Assembly (NCBI GenBank): GCA_013397865.1
Contig: VZTI01004400.1
Span: forward strand, 2,622,500-2,686,499
Length of the DNA stretch: 64,000 bases
From: Struthidea cinerea
Taxonomy: Eukaryota; Chordata; Aves; Passeriformes; Corcoracidae
Reading direction: 5' to 3'
Positions 12,641 to 26,800 of the stretch are shown one piece after another. The notes under the pieces were generated by a model. That model saw nothing but the letters and a program-made list of their open reading frames with translations, searched no databases and was not told the DNA's origin. How positions within the stretch are numbered: position 1 is the first letter of the stretch; every line of letters begins with the position of its first letter. A program made the translations under genes and the position numbers.

Positions 12641-15600
12641 TGGACTGTGATGCTTTCTTTCCTATAGTGACCCCTCAGATTTGGTAACTGATAACCTGTG
12701 CATAATCCCTCTCCTGCTCTTCTTTTCTGAATGCCCAGTTGCTGTCCATCTGTAGGTGATGAGTGCATGCCAGTCACAGGATGGAGCACCTGCATCTTGG
12801 GAATGTGGTGATGAATAAGCTGGGACTTCATGTGACCTGGGGGAACAAGTTTGTTAGGAACAGGATGTTGCTTCTAGAGTGATTCTTGCCCCCTGTGTGT
12901 GTGTGAGGAATGCACAAGATAAGAAGGTGACAGCAAAAGTGACAGTAAGTTTAATAATTATATTGGCTTGATCTAATGCATGTTAATGATTATATTGGTG
13001 ATCTGCTTATAGCCAGTGAGCTTTGCCCTGGGTTCCCTTTTGTATTGATTTAGTTCCATAATCTTGCCATTAGCTTGACAGTAACAAGTAATGCATATGC
13101 AGGTGTCAGTGAGGGTGTGTGAAAAATCTATATTTGCCTTCTGATGTGCATTTAAAGATTCTTTTTTTGGTAGTTGTTTGTACTTTTTTTTGGTTTGTTG
13201 CTGCTGTTACTCTGCTTTTACAACTTATGTCATGGCTTTTTTTCTGCTATCACTATTTTGATATTCCCTTATTACTCATAATTTTAGGTGGTCTTTAGAA
13301 AGCACCAGCAACTGTCAAATGCAGTAAGATCCACAGTAAAACTGAGACTTGCTTGATTTGCACATAGTAAGAAGCAAAGAAATTTAACCTGATTGTATGA
13401 TGCTGAATAGTGAGTTCACAATCACTTATTGGGGAATTCAGTGTTTCTCGGATCTTATCATTAGCACCACTTGTCTTACGGGTTCAGATGTTTAATTTTC
13501 CAACTTCTGTTATTGATGAACAGTTATTACTCTGCTTAGTTCATCACGTATCAAAATGATTTTGTCATGTGATGATAGTTGTCCTGTTTTGTCCTGTCTA
13601 GAACTATACATTTAGATATTTATTTTTATTAACTGCATTATTTTTTAGGATCTGAAAAGCCCCTTCAGAGTAAGGTTATAAATACATTTAATAAAACATT
13701 TCTACAGGAGCAGTAGCTGAACTGATTGTAAGAGCTATATTCTACAGTTTAGAAATGTTCTAATAACCATCCTATCAGCAGTGGATTAATCAGAAATACT
13801 GCTTTCATAAAATATTTTGAATGGCATGTATGAATAGCTCATTATTTTAATGCTTCCAGTAAGAAATCAATTAATGAATTGAAGTAAGACTTTAATACTT
13901 TAGGAAAAAGATCATAATGGTTGGCAAATTATTGTCAGCATTTTAACTCAATCTTATCCGTATTCCAAAATCGTATTGGCCTTTTCTAAACTGAGACTGA
14001 AAAATGCATGTAGGGGAAAAAGTCAAATGCTAAAAGATAAATAGTACATGGTACCTCTATAGGAAATTTTATATACCTAAGTTCTTACTTTTATCTATAA
14101 TGTCTGTCTCTCACATTTTAGGAATCTGGTTTTATGCTTTATTTGTGAAGTGTAAAATCACATTTTCCTCTTGCTCAGTTTAGTAAATATTTTATTTTTG
14201 CAAATAAAAGATTAACATGCAAATAAAGTATTTGTAGCATATTACATTTGGAGATAGACAAATGATTAAATGTATTTCACAATCAGCCAGCTCTGCACTT
14301 TAACCTGAGAGGAATAACCAGGCCTTTAGAAAGAAGGCAGTTAAGTGATTTCATAATCATTCATGCATTACAGCAATACTGGCACACACAAGCATAAAAA
14401 CTGGTTTTGCAGTGTCTTCCTGATACAAACGAATACAGTGATCTTCAGTGGGCTTTCTTGTAGAAGAAAAGACCACCTAAATAAGCAAGGTCGAATGAAA
14501 GCAAGATTTTAAGACATTAAGGTTTGTTGGAACACTGATTTTAAGTATATAATAAGCAGATAAAAAAGTTATTCTGTATGTGTCTTTTGGTGGTATTGAG
14601 TAATTTTGTGATTTTTTTTTTTCTTGATTGAGGGAGGCGTTGACTTAAGAGTATGTTGACTCAATTCCAGCTTATAATTACATTTGTTTGTATAAAAACT
14701 CCTGTAGTGTCAGTTAAATAAGTTGCCCATCATATAATTTCTTAAGCATTTTAAGTTTTCTCTATTTAAAGATTGCTGCAATTCAGAAATGTTTGAAGTT
14801 ATTAGTATCTTGTTGGGAACCCTGTGCTTTGAAGTTACTAAACAGATTTTAATCCTTGTAACTAAAAATTGCCACTCTTAAGAGACCATATTTTTATAGT
14901 AATGGTTTATGACCTAGTGGTCTGACTTTACACAGAATACCAATGTTTATGAGGTCTGGTATCACACAATTATTGTAAAAATTAAGCTATCATTAGAAAC
15001 TAAAAGATACACTTAAATTTTTCACTTCAGCCCATCATAAAGAGCAACACTAACTCCTCATTAGAGAGATTCTTGTGACTGCTGTCCTAGGAGAACTTAG
15101 TGACAAAGAGCCAGAAATAGACAAGTCACAAGAGTAGTGTCGGTTCACATGAAACAGAAAATAAAAACTCTGTTCAGTGGAAACTGAGGCAAGGAATTAT
15201 AGTTCAGACTGCAGAGAATGCTGAGCAGCATTGCTGAGGGACATGCACAGAGAGCTTCTGGCCAAGACAGAAGATTTCCTTCTGCTTGCAAATTCTGTAT
15301 TTACAATATAAGATCAGGCAGGTTGCGGGAGGGGAGCATGAAATAAACTCCTTTGTGAAAAATTATATATTCTGGATTATGTTAGGATATGGACAATTTG
15401 CACTGGGCAGATGGTAAGCAAGTGATGGGCAAGATAATTGTATTGCTGGAGTGTCATGACGTGGCATCACTGTGCATCTGATTCTGTCATCATCTGCTTA
15501 CACCTTTTCCCCATGTGGAATTTGAGAGAGCATTTGTGGTGTGATCTGCAAACTTCTTCCATTTTAGCAGACCTCCAGTATCGGGTGACATTTTAAGTGC

Positions 15601-15957
15601 TTTAGGACTGGGTGTTTATATTATGTAGCTGGCAAGATAAGGGAAACTTATGTGCATTGCTAATTGAATTTAAGAGTAAAAAAAGTGCACTCTGACCTAT
15701 CCAAACTGATGAATGTTTACATACAACTGTGTTAAAAAAACCCCAAAACAGTTCTGGTGATAATTGCTTTCCATTTTGCTTCGCTTCAAACATACAGAGT
15801 CTGGAGTGCTTTTAGTTTGTGTTTTTAAACATTGTGTGCACACACACGCACTGAAGCCTGTGGTTTTGGGGGTGGAGCTGTGTTTTTGATCGGGGTGTTT
15901 TTTTCTGAGTGAACATTGTGGGCTTAAAGGTAGTGAATGGGGAAAACACCTTTTTTT

Positions 15958-16011
15958 NNNNNNNNNNNNNNNNNNNNNNNNNNNNNNNNNNNNNNNNNNN
16001 NNNNNNNNNNN
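15958..16011. other. Assembly gap (54 N)
   Basis: Short run of N after a T7 homopolymer within intron 1. Confidence 1.
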
Positions 16012-16762
16012 TTGTCCCTAGAATTGCTGAATTTTTGTTGTAGACGTTGGCATTAATTTTGACAGATGCTCAGATACCAAACTGGGAATGGATTTACTAA
16101 TAGATAATTACCTATAAACGGTAATCATATGCATTAGTGCTACTGGATGCACCAAAAGAAGGTAGTGATGAAAACATAGCATTAGCTTAGTAAATGCAAG
16201 TTTGGTCATTCAGAATTATTTTAAGGTCTTAAAATGCCACAGACTAAATATTAGGGAGCACAGTAGGGCAATGTTGAAGTAAAGAAGGGATTATTCATAT
16301 GGGACTGAAAGACTCCAGCTGTAACATCTCAAACCTATCACAACTGCTAACTTAAATAGCTGAATTTCCAGTTTAAAAATGTATTAGAAATTAGCTAAAA
16401 CCTGTTGGTATAATTTAATTGCTTGCAATTCAGTAAAAGCTGGTTTAAGTATGATGCTACATTAAATAAAAAATCTATTGCTTTCACTGATAGCTAACTC
16501 ATGGGACTGTTAAATGACAGGTTTTGATTTGGGTATAGTAACTTGTATTGATGTCTCTGTTTATACCATGAGTAGTTGTTGTTTGAAAGTGCTGTAGGTG
16601 AATTCAGAGTTGGATCGTAGTAGGTTGGGTAGAGATATTGTTTGAGGTGAGAAGTAAAGAATTCAGCCAAACCAGCAGCTCAGTATCTCTTTTCTGAAAG
16701 GGTTTAGCTCTCTTAAGGTGTGGGATGAGAAGCACCATTATCAATTGAGTCAATGATGTGAT

Positions 16763-16801
16763 GCACACACATTGTGTGCACACACACGCACACACACACA
16801 A
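16763..16801. repeat. CA-rich microsatellite with internal TGTGTGCACACA palindrome
   Basis: Alternating purine-pyrimidine tract. A 23-base piece starting ACATTGTGTGCACACA is repeated exactly 940 bp upstream at 15829-15851, on the other side of the 54-base gap. Confidence 0.85.
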
Positions 16802-17869
16802 ACTCTGCTGCAAGAGTTTGTTATACAGTTTGTTCTACGCATATGTGATATAAAGTTTCAGTCCTAGACTGTAGAATTATTACTCATTATTGTGTTTCCA
16901 TGGAGGAGTGTTTACTGCAGAGAGTTTGAGGAGGGGATTTTAAGGACTCTTGGAATATAGTCTTAGAGGAATGTTATGAACAGAGCAGTTCGTTTGTAAA
17001 TTATTTGAGAAATAGGGGTGCAAGAGACTTGAAGAGCCTTGTATGAAGCCCCTAACCTATCTAGTACTGAGAATTAGGTGTCTCAGAATATCACCCAATG
17101 TAGTCAATGAGCAAAGGCTCCTGAAAGTCATTATCCATCCAAACAAAGTGTGTTTCACTGCTGTTCAGGTTCCTGGAGCTGCAGAGGGCAGAGGTGGACT
17201 TCATGTGGGTCTCACAACTGTTTCCTGAGGGCCAGTGCTCACAGACTTACCCAGAAGAGCTGGTTATCCAAGACCCTGCCGTGCTGTGGTTGGGATGGAG
17301 ATCAGCTCTTGCCCGAAGGGTTCAGACCAATGTTTCCTGCTTCAAGGAGCAGGCTGCCAAGGTAGAGGCTGTTGAGCAGGAGTCATGCTCCCTTTCTTCA
17401 GTAAGTGCGTGTCTTTGTGCAGAGAGAGTTACAGTTTTCCCATACTTACACTGATCCCTTACAGGATAAAGTGAGAGAGCTCAGAGCAGGGAATAAAGTC
17501 TGTTTGTCTAGTATCCTACATGCCAGTGAAATCCAGCTGGCTAAAAGCTGTCATATTTTGTTTCTGTTCTCCCTTTCCAGACTATTGCTGGTTTCATGAT
17601 TTTGTCTTGCTTGGGGCTTTGATTATTTTTTCCTTTTTTAAAGCCAGTTGTCAGTGTATGAAGAGATTCAGAAAAAGGTAGGCCCTCTCTGCCCCCTCTC
17701 CCTTCCCACCCCAGTGTTCCAGGTACACTGTTTAGAAATATGGATTGAAATATCCCCAGGCAAAAGGAGTGGCCTGTGTCATTTGGGGCTGTTCTGCCGT
17801 GGTAAGAACCACACCATTCATGCAGTCCCTGAAATACAGTGGTCAGACTCTTGCTTTCTATCTTGAATA

Positions 17870-18420
17870 CGGATATGTTTTCTCTCTTCTCTGGTTCTCC
17901 CAGAGCCCTGCTCTCCTGATATTTAGAAATATTATGACTTTTAGTTTAGATTTATATGTGGGCAGTGTGTATTTTCTCCTCCTCCAACGCTCATTTAACT
18001 TTGCTTTACTTAGGCTTGACATGTCATGAGCTTTTAGTCTTATCTCTGTCTAATAGATTCCTGTTGCTCCCCTCATCTTCACATCTGTTCTAGTGAAAAA
18101 TTCATGTTGTTAAATACGGCTGACCAAAATTGTACCTTCTATTCAGCTGGTGTTATGCTAGTGGCTTGTGTGATGACTTTAATTCTTCCCTGTCTTAGCT
18201 GGAAATATTCCCTCATGACACAATGTAGGTCTGTTTGTCTGTCTTTTTTTTAATCTATTTTCCCCTTGCCAGATCACATTGGTGACTCACAGTTACCCTG
18301 TGATCAAGCCAGACTGATCTTTCTCTTCAGTATCGTCCAAAACGATCCCTGGTTTCCCACATCCTGTCTGTGTGCTAATCACAAGCTTATTATCTCATAG
18401 TATGGGTGACCTTCTGCTAT
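17870..18420 (-). mobile_element. Ancient CR1/L3-like relic, antisense (tentative)
   Basis: Strings such as TGACCAAAATTGTACCTTCT, CATTGGTGACTCACAGTTA and CCTGTGATCAAG match, in order, the pattern I know from old amniote CR1/L3 LINE copies read in reverse. Divergence is high and no reading frame survives. Ends are approximate. Confidence 0.5.
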
Positions 18421-21400
18421 AGCTGTTTAGAAAAAAAAAAGGCGGGGAGTGGGTTGTTGCAGTGGTTTCCACTCTGTCTTGTGATAATCTTGAGCCTGAT
18501 AGTTCACATTTTCTGTGTTTGAGACAAAGTTGGCTGAATGAAGACCTAGGATGTCAGAGAAATAACCTTATTGTATATTGATGGGGTTCTGGTGTAAGAT
18601 CATGTGAGGCTGCTTGGCTATATCATCGTAGCTCGAGTGTTATTTTGCATAACTGATGGCAGAAGTCGAAGTCCATGAAGCACTTGTAAAATAAGAAAAG
18701 AGGTGTGTGTTGTGATTACAAACCCCTGGCATTATGTCGTAGCTGAAAACGGGTTTTCAGAATTACAACTCTGGATTTAATTTTCTAGTGTCTGCCAAAG
18801 CTTCTCACGTGGGCTGTGAGTAATTTTTTATGTATTGTCCTTAACTTATCTCTGCCTTTGCTCTATATCTGTAATACGGGAAAAAGGTTTACCTTCTGGT
18901 CATGTGTTTTGTCTACTTATGTTGCAAGACCTTTAGGGAAGGAACTTCCTCGCTAGCTTTGCATACTGTCTGGAAATCCCCTCTTGTCTGGAGGCTGTGT
19001 ACCCTGTCATAAATGATGGCATTTGAAACATTTTCTTTTTTTAAAAAAAATATTTAGTTAACAATAAAATAGTTTACAAGTGCACCTTGTTCAAGAATAA
19101 GATATTCTTGTGGTGGGTGCTGCAAATATTATATACAAGCTTACTTAACTTTTAATCATATAGTGGATTTGAGATATATTTTGGTAATCATGATTGAAAG
19201 TGAATACACTGCTAGTCTCCTTATTGAAACATATTTTCTTATTCCTTTATTTTGATATGTTGCCAGATTTTGTTGTCTTTTTCTTTTGTACACTGATAAA
19301 TGGTGAACTGCATTGCAAAACCATGCTGAAAACATGAGTGTTTGGCCTGTCACATGCTTTTGTCTTCCTTTTAACATGAAATAAACAATCTTGTTTTCTT
19401 TTTAATGAAAGGGAGATAATGGTCTTGTGTACATTTAGAACATTCTCATGTTCAAATGGAAATCTTCCCCTGGGTCTGTCATTGTTCTCCTCAATAGTTA
19501 TGCAGTAATGACTGTTTCTGTATTGACTTTGAATGTACCCCTGATAAACATTGGGGAAACAACATTAGCACATGACATTTAAGATTTAGATAAAATGAGA
19601 CAATGTTCAAGTACGAGGCACGAGTTCTTGAAAGCATATTTGAAGAAGCACACAAGTACAATAATTATGTCAGGGTGATGTTTCTCATGCAGATTTTAGC
19701 TGCTGTTACTCATTAATTACTTAAAATTCCAAGTGCAACAACTCACAGCTGAGTGACTGTAACGTGCTAAGCCTCTGACCTAAACAATTAAAGCCAAAAC
19801 ATCTGGATTAAAATTCCATTTGAAAAGAAGATAAATTGATTTCTTTATTTCTCAGCTATACAATTATCCTTAGCAAAAAATTAATTTTGCTTTCTCTCCT
19901 CAGAAGGGAAAGTAAATCAGTGTATCATCACCAGAGAAAATCCCAAACTGGTGTCATAGTGTCTGTGTTTCCAGATAGGCCTTTATGAGGCCAGAAAAAT
20001 TGCTCCTCTACAGCTTTCTAAGTTACTTTGTTCTTAAATTTATTTACTAGTTTCAGAGAAGAGGAATTTACAAATCTTTACTTAAGCTTCATGAGGTGTC
20101 ACTTGCAACTTGAATAGCAAACCATTTCTGACTGGAGAACTGTCTTCTTTGTGTTTGTGTTAATGGACTGTGGATAATGCTAAGCTGTTAGGAGGCTGCC
20201 ACATGAACTTTGAAAGTTCTTGCATGTCTTCAGCATGCTTACAAATTAAAATACTGAGGATTGAGTCTTCATCAAATTACTTTAAAAAGTACTTTAAGAG
20301 CATAATTTCATGTATGAACGCTCAGACAATAAAGTCAGGCAAAAGAAGTGAGAAACACAATGCACAAGAAGACAGAAATACAAGCATATAGTGAAGGATG
20401 TGTTTTTTCCATGTCAGAAAAGAAACATTGGGTTTTGTGCCTCTTTGGCAGTGTGTTTATGGGAAGGAAGGGAGGGACATGGCTGTAGAGAAGTAGATTG
20501 GGCCAAAGGGAGTCAACTCGGAGTATGGTGAAAGTCAGACCCTTTCGCAATATCAATATTTATGCCAATTGTTACAGAGGAGAATCTGCAGGAAATCCAT
20601 GGGTTGGTTGATATGTTTGCAGTGTAGATAACATATATGAAGTCAGAAGAGAGAGAGGCAAAGATCAGGGAGAGACAGATACTTTTCCTTCTTCTTTTTT
20701 TTTTTTTTAAATTGAGAAGGATATAGTGATTCAGTGTTATCTCACAGCACGGTTAATGCTGTCTGAAGAGGGTGAATCATCTCCTTGTCCCATCTGTCAG
20801 TCTGTTGAATATGAGAAGAGCGGGCATACAGTGCCTTTAACTCATGTGTGTTTAGAACTGCAGGTGTGCATTTTGTCATCAGTCTCTACGAAGTGTTAAT
20901 GAGAAATGGATCATCAAAGTGCCTGTGTTCTCTGGGAAGCTGAGGTGACCTACCTCACTTTGAAAGGGAGAATATACCACTCACCATTTGGAGAGGGCTT
21001 GTTTTTCTAAGCAGAGAACGGGGAAAAAATGTGAGTTATCGAATATATCTTGGTTTTATTCTCCTGGCATTTTAAAATTTTTATGTGAAAATAGGTAGTA
21101 GGTCTTGTCTGTTTTCAGAGTACCTTAATCTCAGAAACTGAAAGTCTTCAAGTAACAAACAATTATAATTGTCTGTATCATTTCTCAATTGATTTTTTTG
21201 CCCTCTGGTACTGATAAGATTATTACTTTGGCCTGAAATTGTCTATGATTTGAATTTGAATTTTGTTCTTTTTTTCATTTTCCTGGTTAGTACTGCACTT
21301 GAGTTATATATTCTTGTGTGGTGTTTCATATTTTTCAAAACTACTTAAGAATTTAGGAAAAATTTCTAACTTTAGTTGTTGACTCATTGAGGCAGAAAGT

Positions 21401-23759
21401 TGAAGTTCACAGCTGTGGAAGTATATTCCTAAAGGAAATATGGTACTTTAGAAGCCATGAGGGTGGAAAGCACCAGACTTAGGAGCCTATTGCATATCTA
21501 GGTCTACAGATACCTCGAATGAGGCTATGATATGTCTCTGTTCTTAAACTTTACTTCTTTCTCAGTCCCTTGTTTTTTTTCTTTTTTTTTTCATTAGATG
21601 ATTTATTTTACTGTAGTATCAAATTATTTTGTCTCTGGAGCATCCAGGTGCTGAAAAAAATAAGTGATGATTGTGTCTGATCCTCTTTGGAGAGCTGGGA
21701 AAAATTGGTCCTTGCTCCAAAGTTTTGTATGCCATGCAGACCTAAACCTATATGAAAAAAATAAATAACTCCCAACCTATTTTGTTGTGGTGTTCTGCGT
21801 AAAAGACAATATGTAGCAAATTAAATGAACCTGTTGATATTAGTGACTGAGATAAAAATAGACAAATCAGTCCTAATTTCCTGGGAGGGCAGCATTTTCC
21901 TTTTGATATATACATTCAAGGGAGGTGTGTGTGTGGCCCTCCCTGTTCCCTAGGCTGGGAACATCTGAGAGGCACAAGTATCTCAGCAAAGTCATAGAGG
22001 ACTTAAAGGAAATCCAGGTTTAGTCAAGACCCAGTTGTAGGTACAGTGGTAGAAGTGTAGCAAGCAGAAGGGATGGAGCTTGGACGTGCTGGATGCATCT
22101 GTGCCTTGCCTCAGGGCTTTGGGGTCCCACCTGGCTCCCTCCTCAGATGCACTGGAGGTGATCAGGAAAATTTCCTTATGACCCTGCAGGTGGATTGGCA
22201 CAGAGTTCACAGGGCTCCGCTGATCTTGGTGTTTTAAGATGAACAGTAAACTTGTGGCTAATGCCAAATTATTACCATCATCAATGATTTCTGTTTGCGT
22301 AAGGCAGTGGAGATACCAGCACGTGCTACATGACCTTAAGGAGCCTTTTTCCATGTGGGAAGCAGAAAAGCCCTGTTAAGAAATTTGTTTTAAAATTGTA
22401 TCTTTTCTTTTTCTTAATGGGTGGGATGGGGCTGGTGGTGTTCTAGCAAGGAGAGCAGAGTGGGTTGAAGGAAGAAAGGAGAGAAAAGCAAGAGACACCT
22501 ACGCTACAGAAAATAAATATACATGGCTTAGCAATTTCATTGTGATTTCACTGTTGTCTAGAATCAAGTTTGGACTATACTCAGCTGTGCTGAGGTGAGA
22601 TTCCTGGAAATGACATGCTTTTACAAAAAATAATGTGCAATATCCTTCTTGTTGGCAATATAGGAAAACGCTAATCAAAGCAGTCAGGTAACATCTTAAA
22701 CCTTGGGTCCTGTTTACCCCATGCCAGTTTTAGGAAATAGTTTGCAACAACGTTTTTTCACAGAATATATTCTCTCTCGCTGTTGTAGCCTTTCTCATGT
22801 GCCGTAGTGTTGCAGAAAATTTTAGAGAAAATTAAATAATTTTGGTGTCCTTTGCAATGATATATGAAGTGTATGTAAATTACTGAGCAACTGTGCTAGC
22901 ACTGGGGAATACTTTCTCCGGTAAATTGCGTTGCAGTACTTGGCCCAGCTCTCAAAGGGGTGGTTTTCTAGGCCTAGGGTCCTTGCCAAGATGCATGCAG
23001 TTATCTATAAACATGGAAATTGCTGTAATATCTAGATAGGCCAGGACTGTGATATGCAAGGCACTGTACAAGTCAAATACATCTGTAAGTACTAAACTCC
23101 TGTTGACTTCTCTGATTTATAGGTCATGCCTGCCCCTGAAATCTTGGTTTTAATAATTCATGATAGAACTGTGTCTGGAATAATGCATTTTTCTTTCAGA
23201 AGAATTCCTCAGAGAAATATAATGTGGAAGTCAAAAGTGAAATAAAGGTTGATTTAGGAAGTATTGCACGCTTTCACAATAATGAAAAATTAAATCTGCG
23301 TTAAATAACAATGAAACTTGTAAGGGATATAAGGCACTATATTTTATGAAATAATTTAACAGTTGAATTAAGAGGGCAGGATTCCTGGGGAGCAGTTTGT
23401 CCATGAGGCAGGTTACTTTTGTTATGTGGTTGCTCACATCTGTCTATGAAGTGTCTGACTGTGGCTGCCAATGGACTTAGCTGCAGGTCACTCATTCATG
23501 CCTGCTGGAGGTTTTCTTTCTTGGTGAGTTGGGATGATAGGTTACCACAATGAAGGGATTCTGAAGAAACAGATGAGACGTGCCCAGTGTCTCAGTCTTG
23601 TTTTGAAAGAAGATGAAGTGAAAGGCTTCCTTGCAAAGATGCATATCACACTGAGAGCCTAAAAAAACCACTCAAAGATTTCCATCTAGCTGGCAGCCAG
23701 TGCTGTGTAATGTGTTGACTTGCTTCCCAGGAAGCTGTGGAACCAGGACCTGATACTAC

Positions 23760-23857
23760 CAAAAACAAACAAGAAGCCAACCAACCAACCAACCAAAACC
23801 AAAACCAAACGAACAAAAAAACAAACAAAAAAAACCCCCAAAACAACCCACAAAAAC
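23760..23857. repeat. A/C-rich simple repeat, (CCAA)n core
   Basis: Five CCAA units are followed by CCAAAA, CAAA and AAAACCCC variants. The complementary strand is T/G-rich (TTGG, TTTTGG). Confidence 0.9.
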
Positions 23858-26800
23858 TTGGGTAAGTTTGTAATTAAGAGTTTACATTAGGGGGCTACCA
23901 AAATTAAAGAGGATTTGCACATTTCTTAAAAGGAATTACACTTTTTCTTTCCAATAAGATATATAGTATTAAAATGTCATCTTTACTTGGATAAGAATAG
24001 TTGCAAATTTAGCAGGAAGTTTTAAGTAAATTCCTCAAATATTTTTATATTCTATGCTAACCCTTCCCATGTGTGAGTAAGGCTAGGAGCACTTGTAGCT
24101 CTGCACTATTGCCCAACATCATCAGTCTGTGATGATTACATATTCCTAGACAAGGTAGTAATTATGTTCTGATACTTGTAAATACGTAAGTCCTTGCATA
24201 CCTTTATTACTACGTGTCGTTCTGTTGAGTCATAATTAACGTGTGGGAAGAGGTAAGATCATACTTAACAATCCATTTTCAGCATCCTATGATACGCATT
24301 CAGTAGTTTATGCTTTGAAGTAACCATTAATGTTCAATAAAAGTGCTCTATGTGGATTGGTTTACAGACTGTTTGGCTGCTGAATTACAATATCACTTAT
24401 TTAAAGTCTGATGACTACATGGATTAACTTTTTTCAAGATCCCGTGAGTAAGAAAATGTTATTTTTTAGTTAAAACTGCATAACCTGCAGAAAGTGATGC
24501 CATTGCATTTCTTGGTATATTCAGAAGGTTTGGAGAAGTGTTTTCAGTGAAAATTCTAAATCATAAACTTCTTTATAGGACAGTGGGTGTGTATGGGAAG
24601 ATGATTATAACCACTTGTTGTTTAGCTACAAATATCCACAGGCAGACTAGAATGGGCTAAAAAAATGCTACAATGATATATGTTTCTAAACTGCTATTTT
24701 TAATCAACTACTCAGATGAAGATAAATTACATGATCCCAACATAAGTGTATTTTTATAGGTATGTTGTGTAGGACAGAGTTTTTCCCTCGCCTTTTTTTA
24801 TTTTGAGTTTTGGAAATGGAAGTTTCTCTCTTGGGTAAGGCACTGGCATTTCTGTAGCTGTTGCTAGTTGGAATATGGGTTCCTATTGTGAAGAAAGTGG
24901 GAGAGCTGCTTGGTGTAGGCTTGGATCAAGTTACCTGTTAGACTAACTCCGTAAGAAGGAGAACTGATGGTAGGAGACACTTTATTTCACTTCCCCAGGC
25001 AAAACCCCTCAGCTGTTTTCGGAATTACTTAAAGCAGCTGGCATAGGTGGAGTTATTGCTGTATCAGTCATGGATTGGGAAGTGCCAGGTCATGGCAGCA
25101 GAGCTGATTCAGCTCAGTAGGTGGTTGTTGCATAGTGTTGAGGCAGCTGGATGACTCTGCTGGTGGCACCTGCAGTGGTGGTTCACAACTTCCTGCCCCG
25201 ATTCACTCACTTCACCCTAGAGAGTTTTTAGATAGCAGAAATGTTTTCAACTTTTAGTCCTGTTAAATCAGTTTACTCATGTGGCCTGTTATTTTCTGAG
25301 CCTCTCAGATGGTTTTGATATGAAAGCAGCAACTCTTGATGGGGAGTTTTATAGGGGAGCTGTTGATGTAACTCCATTCACTGCAGGCATGCAGAGTGTC
25401 CCCTCTCGTTTTGTGACTCACGCTCATGTGCAAAATCCGTCATCTCACAGGATTCACGAAACTTGAAGGGTTTCACCAGGAAGGTTTTCGGCAAATGCTG
25501 TTGTGGTCATAAGCTTGATCTCATGTGCAGACCTGTTTTGGCAGCTTATTTTTAGATGTGATTCATGTTAGATTCAAAGAAGGTGCTGCATTTCCACTGT
25601 ACTTCTGTTTGTTCATTGCTTGGAGCACCGTGACTGTTCTTGTGGCTGTTCATCAGTGCTAAATCATTCATGGATCCCTCTGCAAAGGAGAGTAAGGAGA
25701 GTGTTGATCAGCTGATGGACATTGTTAGGAAGTGTAAGAAGCTGTTTCTTCACTTCATGCAGAGCTGCTTAGTCTGGCAACCTGTATGTTATGAAGGTGA
25801 CTAAAAAGAAAATATGAATCTTTTTCTATCTGAGATGTTTGGAATAGTTGGCTGCAAGTTCCTACAAAGGTTGTAAACTGAGTAATCCTGTTGAAGGCAG
25901 TGACTCAACTCATTGCATAAAAACTGGCGTAGGTAGAAACTGTGCAGTATGGTCTCCCTCGGGACAGTAAGAACCAAAGTCTAAGTCTCAGTGCTGCAGG
26001 GTGTACTTTCATCCTGAAGTGTAAATGACCTGTGTGCTCAGTTTTTAGTCAAGTAAGGCAGATTCCAGCTTGAGGCTGAAGTGAAAAATTAAGTCCCTTT
26101 GTTGCTGTAAATGTTTTTAATGTTTACAGGCTTGCGTGTGTGTAAGGTTTTGCTTCCTCATCAGCTATCTACAGAACAGCTGGCACTATACAATTTCTTT
26201 CATAATTCATGTCAGATTCTTGGAAGCCTTTCTTTGCCAAAGGATTACTTAAATTTCTCTGTTTAGTAGGTAGTATGAAGAAATCTGTAACAGTTGGGAT
26301 ACCCTTGCTAGTGGCTGGTTGCTTTTGTCCCTTTGGCTGAAAAGTAGTTTTATTGCTACATGACAAATTAATAGCAGTTACCGGTAGCTAACTTCTCTTC
26401 AGTTTAAGCATCTGCATTCATTTATGCATGAAAAAAAGATAAAATAAAGTCTAGTTGTGAGTGTTTATGGGTACAGGGTGGTTGTTCCTGGAGCGTTACT
26501 CCAAAGACATGAGGGAGACTAAGGGGGACAGGATCACAGATCTGGTTTGCAAGTGTTATGTTGGCTTCATCATCTGTGTACTTAGATACATGTGTGTAAT
26601 AGATCAAATTTGATAGTTAATTTTTTGATAAATGAGTGGAAGAATAACACATAGAACACTTGCCTTTATATTCTGCTGTAGACATCTCTCAACAGTTTTG
26701 TATTCCACTTTGCTTTCCTTGTGTTGGGAAGCAGGTGATGAGGGGTGAGATGCTGCTCACAATTTGTAGAGCAAAGACCAGTTTGAGGAAGTTCAGCTCT

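Larger units (their letters stand above)
12641..17869. other. Intron 1, middle part: no gene recognised
   Basis: Very AT-rich sequence, especially 13.5-15.0 kb, with no credible open frame. It contains a 54-base gap and CA-rich tracts, listed separately. No exon with a matching frame and splice sites was seen. Confidence 0.5.

Noticed and set aside
21992..22354. 120-codon minus-strand frame in intron 1
   Set aside because: No recognisable domain and no splice or promoter context; plausible by chance in 64 kb.
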